Shown here piece by piece: positions 49,001 to 58,168 of a stretch of 64,000 bases of DNA. The stretch comes from Lagopus muta (Eukaryota; Chordata; Aves; Galliformes; Phasianidae): NCBI RefSeq assembly GCF_023343835.1, contig NC_064449.1:62001-126000 (forward strand), in the 5' to 3' direction. The notes beneath the pieces were generated by a model. That model searched no databases and was not told the origin of the DNA. It was given only the letters and a program-made list of their open reading frames with translations. Within the stretch, counting starts at the first letter, position 1; each line of letters opens with the position of its first letter. The translations under genes and the position numbers were made by a program.

Positions 49001-50002
49001 GCTGCATGTAGGTGCTCGGCTTGCCCAGCTTACCCATACTTGTGAGGGTGGGCATTGGTTGCTGGGCTAAGTGCACGGAGTGTTCCTGGGACTTGGCTGC
49101 ATGATGCTAATTTGTTAAGGCACTGGAATGTGATTGTTTGAGCTTGGGTGTGTCTATGCAACAGAAGCCAAGTGCCCTGCAAGTGCCAGTTGTTCCTTCA
49201 GAATAGCAAGCTAATGAAGATGGGAAATGTTTAAATAGCTGATTCTCTGGATTGTTTAAGGCACTACTGTTAAGTGTTCTTTGAGGTTAGGAGCCTTATG
49301 CCATGAATTTGGCTACTGTTGAAAGGTCATGGACTAGTATAATGATTAGCAATGAAGGCATTAATTTCATAACCATTAGACTATTTCCTTTGTCCCCTGG
49401 GCAGCTAGCTTGTGGATGAGTCTTCAGTCCTGCTAACAAAAATAAGCACACTAATTGTGGAGCTGGTAATCCACAGTGAAGCTCCCTGCTTGTTGTGCTT
49501 GGTCTCTGACGCAGGGATGTAATGTCCTGTAATACCCTGGGTGCAACTCTGTAAGCCGCGGATGTCACTGGGATTCAGTATGGCAGTCCCTGGGCACTGG
49601 GGGTCATTTGACTGTGATATTTCCTTGCTCTGGTTTGTCAGACCTGACAGCTCAGCTAGCTGGAGCTGACCTGTGGCTGCTCCTTCTTGCCCAGGCTGTA
49701 AATGCTGATATGTGAGCACACCCTTCGTGGCTTTGCTGAGGTTGATGAGGTTGTTTATGTGGGCCATAAACAGGGCCTTGGAAAAAGCCCCTCAGTTTGA
49801 GGACACATAGACTGGGGTCCTGCTGGTCTGTGTGGCAGCTTTGGGGCAGAGACTGATCTGTTCTGATCTTCTGTCACAGGAATGGTATGAGGAACATTCC
49901 AGGAAAGAGGAATCCCAGATACCTTTGCAAGAGTCTGCATCTGCTTCCCAGAGCTCTCTGAAGCCCCTGAGCCTCCGACAACGTTCCCAGACTGTCATCT
50001 AG
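4020..50002 (+). CDS. TPCN1: TPCN1, two-pore segment channel 1 (complete, 27 coding exons, 817 aa)
   Basis: TPC1 is an endolysosomal cation channel (Na+/Ca2+) gated by PI(3,5)P2 and voltage and linked to NAADP signalling; it works as a dimer of two six-helix domains. Coding exons: 4020-4131, 23707-23831, 26547-26723, 28323-28436, 30374-30504, 31077-31165, 33283-33317, 33960-34018, 34757-34856, 35863-35979, 37112-37236, 37680-37728, 37928-37991, 38879-38923, 40001-40057, 40147-40200, 40713-40785, 40985-41092, 42295-42366, 43116-43205, 43931-44046, 44756-44802, 45369-45437, 45854-45938, 47280-47416, 48656-48736, 49880-50002. All junctions are GT-AG and all phases match; the sum is 2454 bases against 816 aa in human. 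The start [17 protein letters not shown] is the conserved N-terminus. IS1 is near 107-125, IS4 near 198-212, filter I NFPDVMMP at 281-288, the EF-hand-like linker at about 330-440, IIS4 with the voltage-sensing Arg539, sequons at N599, N611 and N616, filter II VVNDW at 645-649 and C-terminus RQRSQTVI. Odd points: Asp648 where human has Asn, and a weak donor GTTAGA after the exon ending at 45938. Confidence 0.97.
4129..4204 (+). repeat. 39 bp tandem duplication spanning the exon 1 donor of TPCN1
   Basis: 4129-4165 and 4168-4204 are two copies at an offset of exactly 39 bases. Both begin AAAGTAAGGCGTGCT and end CCCGG, with six differences over 37 bases, all transitions. The first copy holds the exon 1 donor used in the gene model (GT at 4132); the second holds an identical donor (GT at 4171). 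Reading on to the second donor meets an in-frame TAA. Confidence 0.85.
16380..16903 (+). mobile_element. CR1 LINE, 3' fragment
   Basis: 5'-truncated CR1 retrotransposon in sense orientation. The open frame still reads the CR1 reverse-transcriptase C-terminus: [20 protein letters not shown], then [20 protein letters not shown] and [20 protein letters not shown]. It ends with three ATTCTGTG units at 16877-16900, the diagnostic CR1 3' terminus. The intact terminal frame suggests a comparatively young copy. Confidence 0.93.
21650..22500 (+). mobile_element. CR1 LINE, reverse-transcriptase part
   Basis: Begins in the palm region ([10 protein letters not shown]-like translation near 21678-21705), passes an FADDT-like block near 21940-21955, which now needs a frame shift, and runs through the thumb region. 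It contains the left arm of a near-perfect inverted repeat (21992-22383), while its flanks look much more decayed than that block. Confidence 0.88.
21992..22383 (+). repeat. Left arm of a 392 bp near-perfect inverted repeat
   Basis: Reverse complement matches 29013-29404 with one visible mismatch (A at 22086 against G) and no indel. Agreement of translations in three reading frames supports the count. Sequence similarity stops abruptly at both ends (AACAGAGCC at the left, GGGGTGTG at the right). Both arms are CR1-derived. The left arm lies in TPCN1 intron 1. Confidence 0.9.
22505..22880 (+). mobile_element. CR1 LINE, 3' fragment
   Basis: A second CR1 piece directly after the previous one, from GGGGTGACCTCATTGCAGCC-like sequence to CCATTCTGTGATT at the 3' end. 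Translation keeps [13 protein letters not shown]-type sequence, [20 protein letters not shown] and [13 protein letters not shown]. Confidence 0.92.
22881..23050 (+). mobile_element. Older CR1 3' fragment
   Basis: Starts abruptly after the preceding 3' end with TAGATTGGATATAAGGAAAG and continues with the CR1-like GGCACTGGCACAGGCTGCCC and AAGGCCAGGCTGGACAGG. No intact 3' terminus is visible. More diverged than its neighbour. Confidence 0.7.
24965..25705 (+). mobile_element. CR1 LINE fragment in TPCN1 intron 2
   Basis: Sense CR1 from the AATAAGGCCAAGTGCAGGTG region through GAGAAGGACCTGGGGGTCCT and AGAGAACTGGGCTTGTTTGG to a 3' end CCATTCTATGAC. Frame is disrupted several times. Confidence 0.92.
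27055..27645 (+). mobile_element. CR1 LINE fragment in TPCN1 intron 3
   Basis: Sense CR1 with GGCCTGGGGGTCCTGGGGGA, CACATCTGGAATATTGTGTG and a diverged middle. The 3' terminus is not clear, so the end is approximate. Confidence 0.85.
28025..28072. repeat. TA-rich microsatellite
   Basis: Interrupted TA / TATG dinucleotide and tetranucleotide run in TPCN1 intron 3, about 250 bases upstream of exon 4. Confidence 0.8.
28440..28645 (-). mobile_element. CR1 LINE 3' fragment, antisense
   Basis: Starts three bases after the exon 4 donor, with the inverted CR1 3' signature (GGAATCATAAAGGTTGGAAG, GGGACCTCTGGAGATCATCT). It runs to the next copy at about 28646. It lies almost directly against the TPCN1 exon 4 splice site. 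Confidence 0.88.
28648..29412 (-). mobile_element. CR1 LINE fragment, antisense
   Basis: A new inverted CR1 3' end (GGAATCATAGAATCCTTAAG) begins at about 28648 and extends through the 3' UTR-proximal and thumb regions. It contains the right arm of the near-perfect inverted repeat (29013-29404). Sequence on the 3' side of that arm is clearly diverged from the partner copy in intron 1. Confidence 0.9.
29013..29404 (-). repeat. Right arm of a 392 bp near-perfect inverted repeat
   Basis: Reverse complement of 21992-22383, 391 of 392 bases matching by eye. It lies in TPCN1 intron 4, so the two arms enclose exons 2, 3 and 4 (23707-28436) with 6629 bases between them. Confidence 0.9.
29413..30130 (-). 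mobile_element. CR1 LINE fragment, antisense
   Basis: Antisense CR1 of a different subtype: CCCATTACTCCTTGTCCTG, CTCTCCCTTAGGAAATTTAT, then ACACCCAGGTCCTTGTCTGC and, at the far end, CACTCAGCTTTGCATCATCA, the inverted form of the CR1 DDAKLS block. Ends about 245 bases before TPCN1 exon 5. Confidence 0.9.
31600..31818 (+). mobile_element. CR1 LINE 3' fragment in TPCN1 intron 6
   Basis: Short sense CR1 tail: CCATCCCTGGAGGCATTC, GGATCCTGGGCAGCCTGATC and 3' end CCATTCTGTGATTC. Confidence 0.88.
31850..33150 (+). mobile_element. CR1 LINE in TPCN1 intron 6, split by a later CR1
   Basis: Sense CR1 from the reverse-transcriptase palm ([10 protein letters not shown] and [12 protein letters not shown] in translation, 31960-32045) to the 3' end CCATTCTATGATATTCTGTG at about 33130-33150. 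It is interrupted at 32167-32428 by an antisense CR1; the host sequence resumes with CAGATAAGTACAGACTGAG. Interruption order shows the host copy is the older. Confidence 0.9.
32167..32428 (-). mobile_element. CR1 3' fragment nested in an older CR1
   Basis: Antisense copy beginning with the inverted 3' end (GAGTCATAGAATAGCTTGGG) and stopping near CCCTCTTTGAGCTTAAAA. It sits inside the sense CR1 at 31850-33150. No clear target-site duplication is seen, as usual for CR1. Confidence 0.88.
45998..46222 (+). mobile_element. CR1 LINE 3' fragment in TPCN1 intron 24
   Basis: Sense CR1 tail (AAGTTCTTTACCAAGAGAGT, AACAGCGGCCCAGAGAGGCT, 3' end CCATTCTATGATTCTAT) starting only 60 bases after the weak GTTAGA donor of exon 24. 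It is the only CR1 seen in the right half of TPCN1. Confidence 0.92.
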
Positions 50003-52385
50003 GCCTGGCTAGTGCAAGCTGCCTTCTATGCAATAACCTAGAGTTCACAGGATATATGTTGGGATGATGTATATAGATCTGTTCCATGTACTGGTTTGCG
50101 TTAGGGATAGAAGCTCTTCCGTTAAGTGCAAAAAAACAGGTGGACTCTGCTACAACCAGACTGAGCACGATGCTGTGCTCAGCACAGAGTGATCTTCTGG
50201 GCAGAAATGGAGACCTTCTTCGTCTGAGCTGCTTCCCAAGCTCAATCCTGCTGTTTGTCTTAGCAGTAACAGACTCTGGGGAAAGGGATGTGTAATCCAT
50301 TAACAGCAGGAAGTGTGCTGAGGCTACATGCTTACAATTTAAAAAAGAAAAAAAAAAAAAAAGGCCCTTTTTGAAGGTCTGCTTCACTTAACCTAGGAAT
50401 AAAAGATCAGGGAGGGAGGCAGTTTTTGCTTGGTGTTTTGTTTTTTGTTGTTTTTTTCCTCTCTGCCCTCCTTTTGCAGAGCAAGAGGAGGTGCTATGGA
50501 ACTTCAGCACTAATGGAGAGCAGCCTTTTCCCTCCTTCTTGGGACACCTGGATGCAGTCCCTGCAGTAGATTGAGTTCTGACTGTTGAATTTAACTGTCC
50601 CTGAGCCATTCTGTGGAAGCTGGTGAGCGGCAGAAATCTTATTGCATTATGACCATAGTGGGGACAGAAATTTAGGGAGACAAACTCTTTGCTGTGGCTG
50701 TGCAGTATCTGCATCTCTGCAGGTCAGTTATGCCCACGGCACTGCCTGGGATCAGAATCACTTCTGTAAACCCTTTAGCTCTCATCTTCCTAGGGAAGGG
50801 TGATTCTGCTGGGTGAGCTCCATCACTTAGCCACCTGCTTGTAGATGGCAAGACTTTGGCTAGTCATTAGTTCAAATAGTGACTGGGAAGGAGAGGACTT
50901 TGCAGCTCCAAACCCTTATTTCTGCTTGGGGCTGCAACTTACAGAGAGTCCATCAAACAGTACTGCTTGTTGGCCCTCAGGTAGGTCATTGCTTTGTTTA
51001 ACAGGAGGGTCAGTCAGCACAGCAGCATTCCTCCTCCTTTGTTCTCGCCCATGCAGAACTGTTCCTCAAGCTGGCAAGTGCTGACTGGGTCGGATCTTAG
51101 GAGAATCCTCTGCTGAAGGGCTTTACTGTTTACACAGTTCTGGTTGCAGAACTGTGAAGGACGATGATTCTTCTCATCTGTCTGCTTTTCATTGTCTGGC
51201 AAGGAGGCTGCCAGACCAGGCAGCTGGGAGAGGACGAGGGAGGGGAAAAAGGCTCCTTGGCCAGCTCTGACACGTAAACTCTGGGATTGTGGCAGGTTGC
51301 TTCATCTCTTGTGTTTCATTACTGCAAAGCGGTGACAGCCTGTCTCCAAGTTCCTTTCTTATCCTGTCACCACAGAAAGTGCTGAGAGTGAACGTTGTCA
51401 GCGTGGAGGTTCACCATACCTCTTGCTGTTTGATTTTTTTCTCAGGTTCAGATTACAGTGGATATGGCAGGGATGGGAGGCTTTCCCCTTCCTTTGGGTG
51501 AATGGGGTGGTGGGATGTAGGGAATGGGCGCACATCCCAAGTACATTTTTTGGAAAAGATGAGATTTTCAGAGGCAGGCAACATGATGTGTGCTCCTCAC
51601 CTCTGAACAGCTGCGTTCGCTGGGTGCCTCAGGGCAGCTCTTTGTTTCCCTTCTGGGCTCTGCAAGTGGTATGAAAGTAATTCTGAGCTGAACCGTGAAG
51701 GACCTTAAAGGGCTATTTTCCAAACCATAAATTTGACCACAAATTAATGAGCAGTGCAGCATTTGTCTTGCAGTTGCTCTGTGTGGGACTGCAGACTGGA
51801 AGACTTACCTGTGTTCATCCTGGGGCTGGGGGCGATGTTTCCCAAGCTATGGGCAGGGTGGGCGTTGTGAAGGTTAGAAAAGGAAATGTGGCTTTGTTTA
51901 AAGTCTGTGTCACCGTGGCAGGGCTGTCACTGACCTGTTCTGGAGCTGCAGCTTTACGCTGTGCTGCAGAGGCACTGACCTACTCACATGTGGGAGAAGG
52001 GCTCTGGTGTGGGGAGCAGCACTGAAGCCCTTGGACTGGGCTATGGGGCTCAGGTGCTGCTTTTCTGTTTTTTATACTAAGATGTGGGTTTGCCCCCATG
52101 TACACAATGTATTATTTTTTAAGCAAGGAAGATCACAGAAGTTTACTTTTTTTGGAAGGAAAAGAAGTAAGAAAAGAAGTTTGAGTATGGGGCCTCCCCG
52201 ACTATTTACTCTTCCTCCCCACCTTACCCACGGACTAACGACAATCATTTTGCAGGGAATGAAGGAGGAACACCAGGGGGTTTTGTATGCTGGTGTTTTG
52301 TTTATAAATATAATTTTATGGACATGTCTGTAAAATATTCTCTAGATTTTTCAAGCACACTAATAAAGAGCATCCTCAGCTTTGT
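50003..52385 (+). terminator. TPCN1: TPCN1 3' UTR with two poly(A) signals
   Basis: No coding signal follows the stop at 50000-50002. AATAAA occurs at 50398-50403, just after a genomic A-run (50342-50362), and again at 52362-52367. The distal signal lies in AT-rich sequence and is followed by GT/CT-rich DNA, so it is the likelier main end; the proximal one would give a 0.4 kb UTR. Confidence 0.65.
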
Positions 52386-53164
52386 AGAGGCAGCAGCTTG
52401 CTTTCTTCCTGCCCGCTGTTTCAGAAGCTCAGTTTCAGTTTACAGATTGCCACATCCTTTGGAAAGAAACTGTGCCCGCTCTCTCTCTCCAGTGGCAACT
52501 GCTTGCAGCACTTGTCACATGCACAAACTCTTGCTCCTGGCCCTTGCCAGCTCACAGCCCAGCTTCTTTCTGTGCCCCTGCCAGTTTTTCTCTCTGTTAC
52601 CACCTTACTCTCAAACGTGCGTTTTGTTTTTATAGCTACCTCCAAGGGACAGGAGGGGCTGCAGAAGCTGTTGCTCCTTCACCTCAGTATCTGTGCTGAG
52701 TGGTGCTTGTTGGAAGCTGGGTCTGGCTCTGGTAAATCCATGGCAAAACCAATAGCAGCCAACAAACAGCACCTGAATTCTTGTGAAAGCACTTATCCAG
52801 CCAGAGAACAGAGGAATGATCTGGGCCCAGAAGGGAAGAGCAGCAGGCTAGGAGAGCCTGAAAGCTGACAGCAGCAGAGTGCTGCTTGTGCAACTGCCCT
52901 CTGTCCCCACAGAGCAGCACTGGGCTAACCACAGCAGTACATGCCTGCATCAGGCCCAATGGCTGCAGTCAGTGCTGACCCGTGCACTGTGCTGCTGTGA
53001 CAGCAGCTTCAGCTGCATGTGACTGCTGTTGGGAAACGTGCAGGCAGTGACCCCAGAGGAAGCTGTGGCCTCAAGCGGTGCTGCATGGCCTCTGCCTCAC
53101 CACGAGCAGCCCCCGGTCTTCCCTGCAGCCCAGCCCAGCACACCCTGCCTCACAGCAAACACAC
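52386..53164. other. Spacer between convergent TPCN1 and SLC8B1
   Basis: About 0.8 kb between the inferred 3' ends of the two convergent genes. Open frames on both strands have no recognised similarity. Nothing else seen. Confidence 0.6.
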
Positions 53165-53830
53165 CAGTGGAAGCTGTGTAGTTTTTAATTGCAAGTTGTC
53201 CATTCTTACAGTGTCTTAGCCTAGTTTTGCCAGAGGCGATTGGGCACATGGGAGCCTCTGCATATCAAGTCCTTTGCTACAGCTCTGTGCACCCTCTGAG
53301 ATTCAGATTGAAAAATATTGCTTTTAAAAAAAAAAAAAAAGCAGCAGGAGAAAGGAGGCTTCCATGGGCTCATTAACACTTTGTGTGCATTAAGCCTCAG
53401 AACTGCTCTGGTGCTTTGCCTCACCTTAACACCTCCGCTTGCTCTTTCAATTCACCCACTGACAGCTTGCTGCCCCTTGCAATGACAGGCATTCCCAAAT
53501 TTGCACTCAAGCCTTTACTTTCCAGTTTCCCCATAGCGCATGGCTGCCAGCCCCAGAGGATCCCAGATGGAGAGGTGAAGGGGTGTCTTAGCGCATGCTC
53601 CCCTGCAGCTGCTCCAGCCCTATGCCCTGAGGCAGCAGCCAACCAAGCCTTTAACCTCATCCTTGTTCAGAGACGCCCCAAGTTAAATGAAGTTCAACAG
53701 AGCGGAGCGAGGAGATGGCTAGTGCTTAACAAATGCTCTGTCTTTCCCAAAACACAACCAGCTTTCTCTCCGGAGAGCAAATGTGTGGCCCAGCAGGCTG
53801 CAGCAGGGCAGGGACTTGGACCTGCAGTGC
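53165..53830 (-). terminator. SLC8B1: SLC8B1 3' UTR and poly(A) signal
   Basis: Reading leftward from the SLC8B1 stop there is no further exon. ATTAAA on the minus strand (TTTAAT on plus at 53184-53189) is a standard variant poly(A) signal and would end the transcript near 53165. A run of A on the plus strand at 53325-53340 is a T-run within this UTR. Confidence 0.5.
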
Positions 53831-56800
53831 TCAGGTGGGAACCAGGTGGATCACCTGGAATTCAGTGAGCAGGGCCACACAGAGAAAGGCCAAGTAGTAG
53901 AGGATGAGGCAGGTGCCGTATGCCCTGCCCAGCTGGAAGCACTGTGCCGGTACCACCACGAAGGAGAACACCAGGCTTAGTCCCAGGGCCCCAGCCAAGA
54001 TCCACACCAGCAGGCTGTCAGGCTCCAGCTGATGGAGAGACAGAGGGACACCGTGTGACGAGGGGATCCCATCAGTGCCAGCCCCGTACTGTGGCCAGCA
54101 GCCTCACCTTCACTGCCATCTGGCTGCTGGTCATCTGCAGCAGGCAGCCCAGCCCCACGCCCACCAGAATATCTGAGGGCAGTTCAGGGTGAAGAAACAG
54201 CACGGCATCCCCCCCCAGCCCTCGGGATGGGGACAGCACCATCCCTCTCTCCCGGCCTGGATAAGGCCATCAAAGTTCAGAGTGCTCGAGGACAGGTCAC
54301 TCTGGCACGGTCTGGGGCACCCTGGGGAGGTGCAGCCTCTTCCCCTCCCTCCCTGTGGCAGACTCCAGGATGGATCCTGCGCAGCTCAGGTCCCCTAGAA
54401 GCAGGCCCAAGTAGCACCCCACCCCCCAGCTCCTTGAAGGATACTGAAGATGATGCCTCCAAAGCAGGCAGAGAAGGCCATGCGGGGGTAGCCCTGCCGT
54501 GCCATGGTGAGGTCAGAGAAGGTGTCTGCAGGGCAAGAACAGGAGATGCCGGGGCCTGCATCCCACTGCGGTACAGCGTGCCACAAAGGCAGATAACACA
54601 GGGCTCTTACCTCCAATGCTGTTGCCCCAGGCCAGCAGGGTCAGGCCCAGCACAGTGTTACTCAGGTCAAAGATGATGCCCAGGGTCCGCAGGATGTTCA
54701 CCAGCTCTGTGGCTGCTGCATTGATCCACATAGCGCTGACCAGGAACCCGAGGAAGGCAAATACCTGCCGGGACCAGGTGAGCTGGGCCCTGGCTGCACC
54801 TTCTCGGGGCAATGGAGGCACTGTCCTTGCCCACATGGTGCTTGAGGACAGGGGCACCTTACACAGTGGTATTTGGGTGGCTCTTCATTGCGTGTGGTCA
54901 CAAAGATGATGATGGCCAGGACGGAGCTAGCCAGTGCAACCAGCGCCCAGACCGGGAAGACGCCCTGGATCTGGTACAGCCCATCTGCATCAGGGACAGA
55001 GAGGGCAACTGTGGCCCCACAGGCTGGGCAGGACCTCACCAGCCTGAAGGCACAGTACCGAGCCCTGTCCCCTGAAGCCAGCACTCTCCTGCCCTGTTTC
55101 TCCCCCAAGACCTGGATAGAGGGGCCCCAAGGAGCTCAGTGCTGGGCCATGGCTCCCAGTCTCAGCCCCTCCTCAGGGCTATGAGGATACCACAGGCTCT
55201 TACAGGCCCCCGAATTGAGGGTGAGGATGCAGAGCAGGGGCCCAGTGATGATGTGCAGGCAGTTGAGGGGTCTCTTCCAGTTCAAGTCGTCCTTGTCGGG
55301 GTCCACCACAGGCACAGTGAGCAGCAGTACCAGCTCCACAGGGACCTGGGAGGAGGGGGCTCGTGAGTGCCGCACCCCCCAGCACAGTGCCCTTCTCCCA
55401 TCCCCTCCTGCTCACCTTGAGCACTTTGAAGAGCCGCCAGTACCAGGGCTTCCTCCTCCACTTTTGCTTGTCCAGGGGATTGAGTGCAGTGCCAAGTATG
55501 TGCAGCGAGGAATCGTGGTGGGGTAGCAGGGGTCGATACTCATCACCTGCGTAGGGCCACAGGGCTGTGCTCCGCAAGACTCCCTGCACCCAGTCCACCG
55601 CTTGAGACGGCCTCACAGCCCACCCTACCATAGTCCCCGCAGTTGGTGCCTGAGGACTCCTGCTCCTCAGCATCTGTTGGTATTGCTGTGAGGGAGCAAG
55701 GAGAAAGTGGGGGGTGCCGAGGGATTCCTCCCGGCACCGCAGAGCGCTCCTTACCTGGCTCCCACGGCCCAGGTTGGGACGGTCCATCCCCGCGCTGCCA
55801 GCGATGAATCCAGGTGCACAGCACCACAGTGAAGACATAGAAGACATAGAGCCCCAGGTACCCTGCCATGGGGCCAGAGAGGTTACAGGACCCCTGGGCT
55901 GCCCCACCAGCCCCTGCCCTGCCACGATGCTCACCTAGAGCCTCCCCCAGTGTGATGTGGCCAAAGTAGAGGATCAGGAAGGTGAGGAAGACGGCCACCA
56001 TGTAGAAGATGACGTCCCGGAGGAAGGGCCTGGAGGCTGCTGCAAAGGGCTTCACCAGGGCGATGCCACCAGCCACCACCGTGGTCACGAAGATGCCGGC
56101 GCCTGCCAATGCAATGCAGCCCATCAGCAGGGTCCCGTGCCCCTCACCCCTTTGGCCAGCACAGCGCTCACCAAAGACGGCCCCAACCGCTAGCCCAGCC
56201 GTGCGCGGGTCGGAGAATGCCACCACAGCACTGAAGACATCCGGGGCCCCATTGCCAAAGGCCAGGAAGGTGACACCATGGAGAGCAGGCGTCAAGGAGC
56301 ATCCCACCACGTCGGGTCCCCATCACATCCCCCATCATTGCCCCGCGCCCCCATCCGCAGGAGGCCAAGGATACTGCCACGTTGTGGGACAGCTTCAGGG
56401 TGGTGGAGATGGCCGACAGGTTGGGGCAGAAGCTGGAAGAGCACAGAGTGGGGTGATGGGGGCACAGGGCCGCAGCGCCAGACCATTCTTCACTCCACGC
56501 GGCCCCGGGACAACTCACAACTTCTCTGCCGTCACGCCGAGTATGACGAAGAGGTAGAGGAGCCAAAGCACCTGCGGGCAGAGAGCTGCCGCGTCGCCCG
56601 TGGCCGAGCATCCTCCAGCCGGGGCCGCCCGCCCACCTCCCCCGGCTCCCGCGCTCACGTAGAGGCCGACGGGCAGCGGGAGCAGCGCGGCGGGGAAGGC
56701 GCAGAACGCTCCGCCGAGGTAGTCGAGGAAACCGTCGTCCAGGCGGCAGTCCGGGGTGCCGCGCACGAAGCGGCACCGCTCGGAGCTGTTGCGCTTCCGC

Positions 56801-57141
56801 ACCTCCCGGCACTGCGGGAAAAGCCGCGTGTCCCACACGCGTCCCTAGCGGGCGGACGGCGCTCACCCCCGGGGTCGCGGCCGCTTCCGCCCCTGCCTCG
56901 CTTTCCCCCTCCGTCCCACGTCCGTGGGGCGGCGGCGGAGGCCGACGCAAGGGCAGGACCCGTCACCCCGCCGCCTCGCGTCCCCACTCACGTCCACGCC
57001 CCGGTCGTGTCCCGCGCCGTCACCCCGGGTCCCCGCGTCCAGAGCCGCCGGCGGCCCCGAGCGCTGGGACCCGCCGTGCCCCGCCAGCGCCCCGGCCACG
57101 CTCAGCGCCCCGGCCACGCGCAGCGCCCACAGCGGCCCCAT
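53831..57141 (-). CDS. SLC8B1: SLC8B1 (NCLX/SLC24A6), mitochondrial Na+/Ca2+(Li+) exchanger, complete, 15 exons, 581 aa
   Basis: NCLX in the inner mitochondrial membrane extrudes Ca2+ in exchange for Na+ or Li+. Exons in transcript order: 56992-57141, 56659-56811, 56519-56571, 56375-56432, 56172-56277, 55935-56102, 55755-55862, 55629-55685, 55416-55546, 55204-55345, 54863-54984, 54611-54764, 54445-54525, 54108-54172, 53831-54028. Phases all match, giving 581 aa against 584 in human. The N-terminus is Ala/Gly/Arg-rich and suits a targeting sequence; the cysteine-rich luminal block CREVRKRNSSERCRFVRGTP follows. The alpha-1 repeat is FGNGAPDVFSAVVAF (Asn147, Pro150, Asp151) and alpha-2 is LAWGNSIGDTFSDLT (Asn464, Ser465), so the ion-binding residues are kept. 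VPVVDPDKDDLNWKRPLNC in the central loop is nearly as in human. Two introns have U12-type donors, and most others are only 69-100 bases. The gene converges on TPCN1 and diverges from PLBD2. Confidence 0.96.
54173..54444 (-). other. SLC8B1: U12-type (minor spliceosome) intron 13 of SLC8B1
   Basis: On the minus strand the exon ends ATCTTCA and the intron begins GTATCCTT, a full match to the U12 donor consensus. It ends CTGCCCTCAG, followed by ATATTCTGG, which restores the conserved GGIIF(S/N)ILVGVG frame as Asn-Ile-Leu-Val. A candidate branch site CCCTGAAC lies 10 bases from the 3' end and TTTCTTCAC 17 bases away. Confidence 0.8.
56278..56374 (-). other. SLC8B1: U12-type intron 4 of SLC8B1 with apparent GT-AT ends
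   Basis: On the minus strand the intron begins GTATCCTT after CACAACGTGGCA and must end immediately before GGTGTCACC to keep the conserved HNVAGVTF reading, leaving CTCTCCAT as its last bases. CTCCTTGAC at about 56291-56299 matches the U12 branch consensus at 8 of 9 places and lies about 14 bases from the 3' end. No AG is available near the junction. Confidence 0.72.
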
Positions 57142-57225
57142 CGCGTCCCACGGCTCGGAGACAGCTCAGACTTCGGGGGTCGGATGCTGGGGGCTATTGC
57201 TCGCGAGGGGCGGGAGCCATGGCCG

Positions 57226-57381
57226 GGGGGAGAGACGGGGACAGGAGCAGGAGTAGAAATACGAACGGAAAGAGAAAACGGGGATAGAAATAGGAATGAA
57301 AACGGGAGAGGAAAATGGAAATGCAAAACAGGAATAGGGTTAAAAATAGAGCTAAAAACACAAACAGAAATAGGAATTAAA
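57226..57381 (+). repeat. Purine-rich degenerate repeat
   Basis: About 155 bases that are overwhelmingly A and G on the plus strand, made of loosely repeated AGAAATAGGAATGAAAAC-like units (visible near 57255, 57286, 57325, 57364). It sits inside otherwise CpG-rich promoter DNA. Looks like a decayed minisatellite. Confidence 0.6.
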
Positions 57382-58140
57382 AGAGGCCACGGGCTGCGGC
57401 TTGGTTACCAGCCCCGGCGCTGCATCGAGCCGCCACGTCCCCGCTCTGCTCCCGCGGGAGGAGAAAATCGGGGCTGAGCGTGGCACGGAGCACCGCGGAA
57501 GGAACCCAAATCCAGGGGACGGCGGCAACCCGACGAAAGGCGAGGACGAAGTCCTGCTGGGGCCGGGGCTGCCGGGGCTACCCGGGCACCCTCCCGCCCC
57601 GCCTCGCCGTGTCACGCAGCCCCGCCGCCGTGCACGGGCAGCTGATTTCCACCCTGCCTTAAAGGGGCCGCCACTCTCCGCTCTTAAAGCGACAGCGCCT
57701 CTTTGTAGCACAGGAAGAAAGGGACCGGGGGGGCCACCCTGTAGAGCCCCCGCCGCCCGGCAGTCTCAGGGCACCGCGTTCGGCGTGGCCGTGGGTGCGG
57801 GGCCGTAGGTCGGCCTGGCGGTGTGACGCCGCCGACACGAGTGTACCAGGTCCCGGTGGGCACCCGCGGGGGGTCGGGGTGAGACAGGGCGGGTGCCGCA
57901 GGGCCGGGCCGAGGGAGCCGCATGCTCCCCGCGGCTGGGGGGGCTCCGAGCCCGCTGCCCCCGCTTGGCGCCTCCTGGGGACTTTGCCCGCCGAGCGCAG
58001 CGGGGGGGGAGCGGTAAACAGCCGCGATTGCGTAAGGCCGGGGCTGCCGCCGCGCTCCCGCCTCACCCGCGCTCCCGTGTCACGCACTGCGCACAACTCA
58101 CGGCGGGGGTGGGCAGCCACGGCCAGGAAGGGGCCGCGGG

Positions 58141-58168
58141 GCTGCCACCTGCCACCTGCCACCTGCCG
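58141..58168 (+). repeat. CCACCTG tandem repeat
   Basis: Three to four tandem copies of the heptamer CTGCCAC/CCACCTG in the PLBD2 upstream region. Each unit contains an E-box of the CACCTG kind (ZEB/SNAI-type). Confidence 0.75.
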
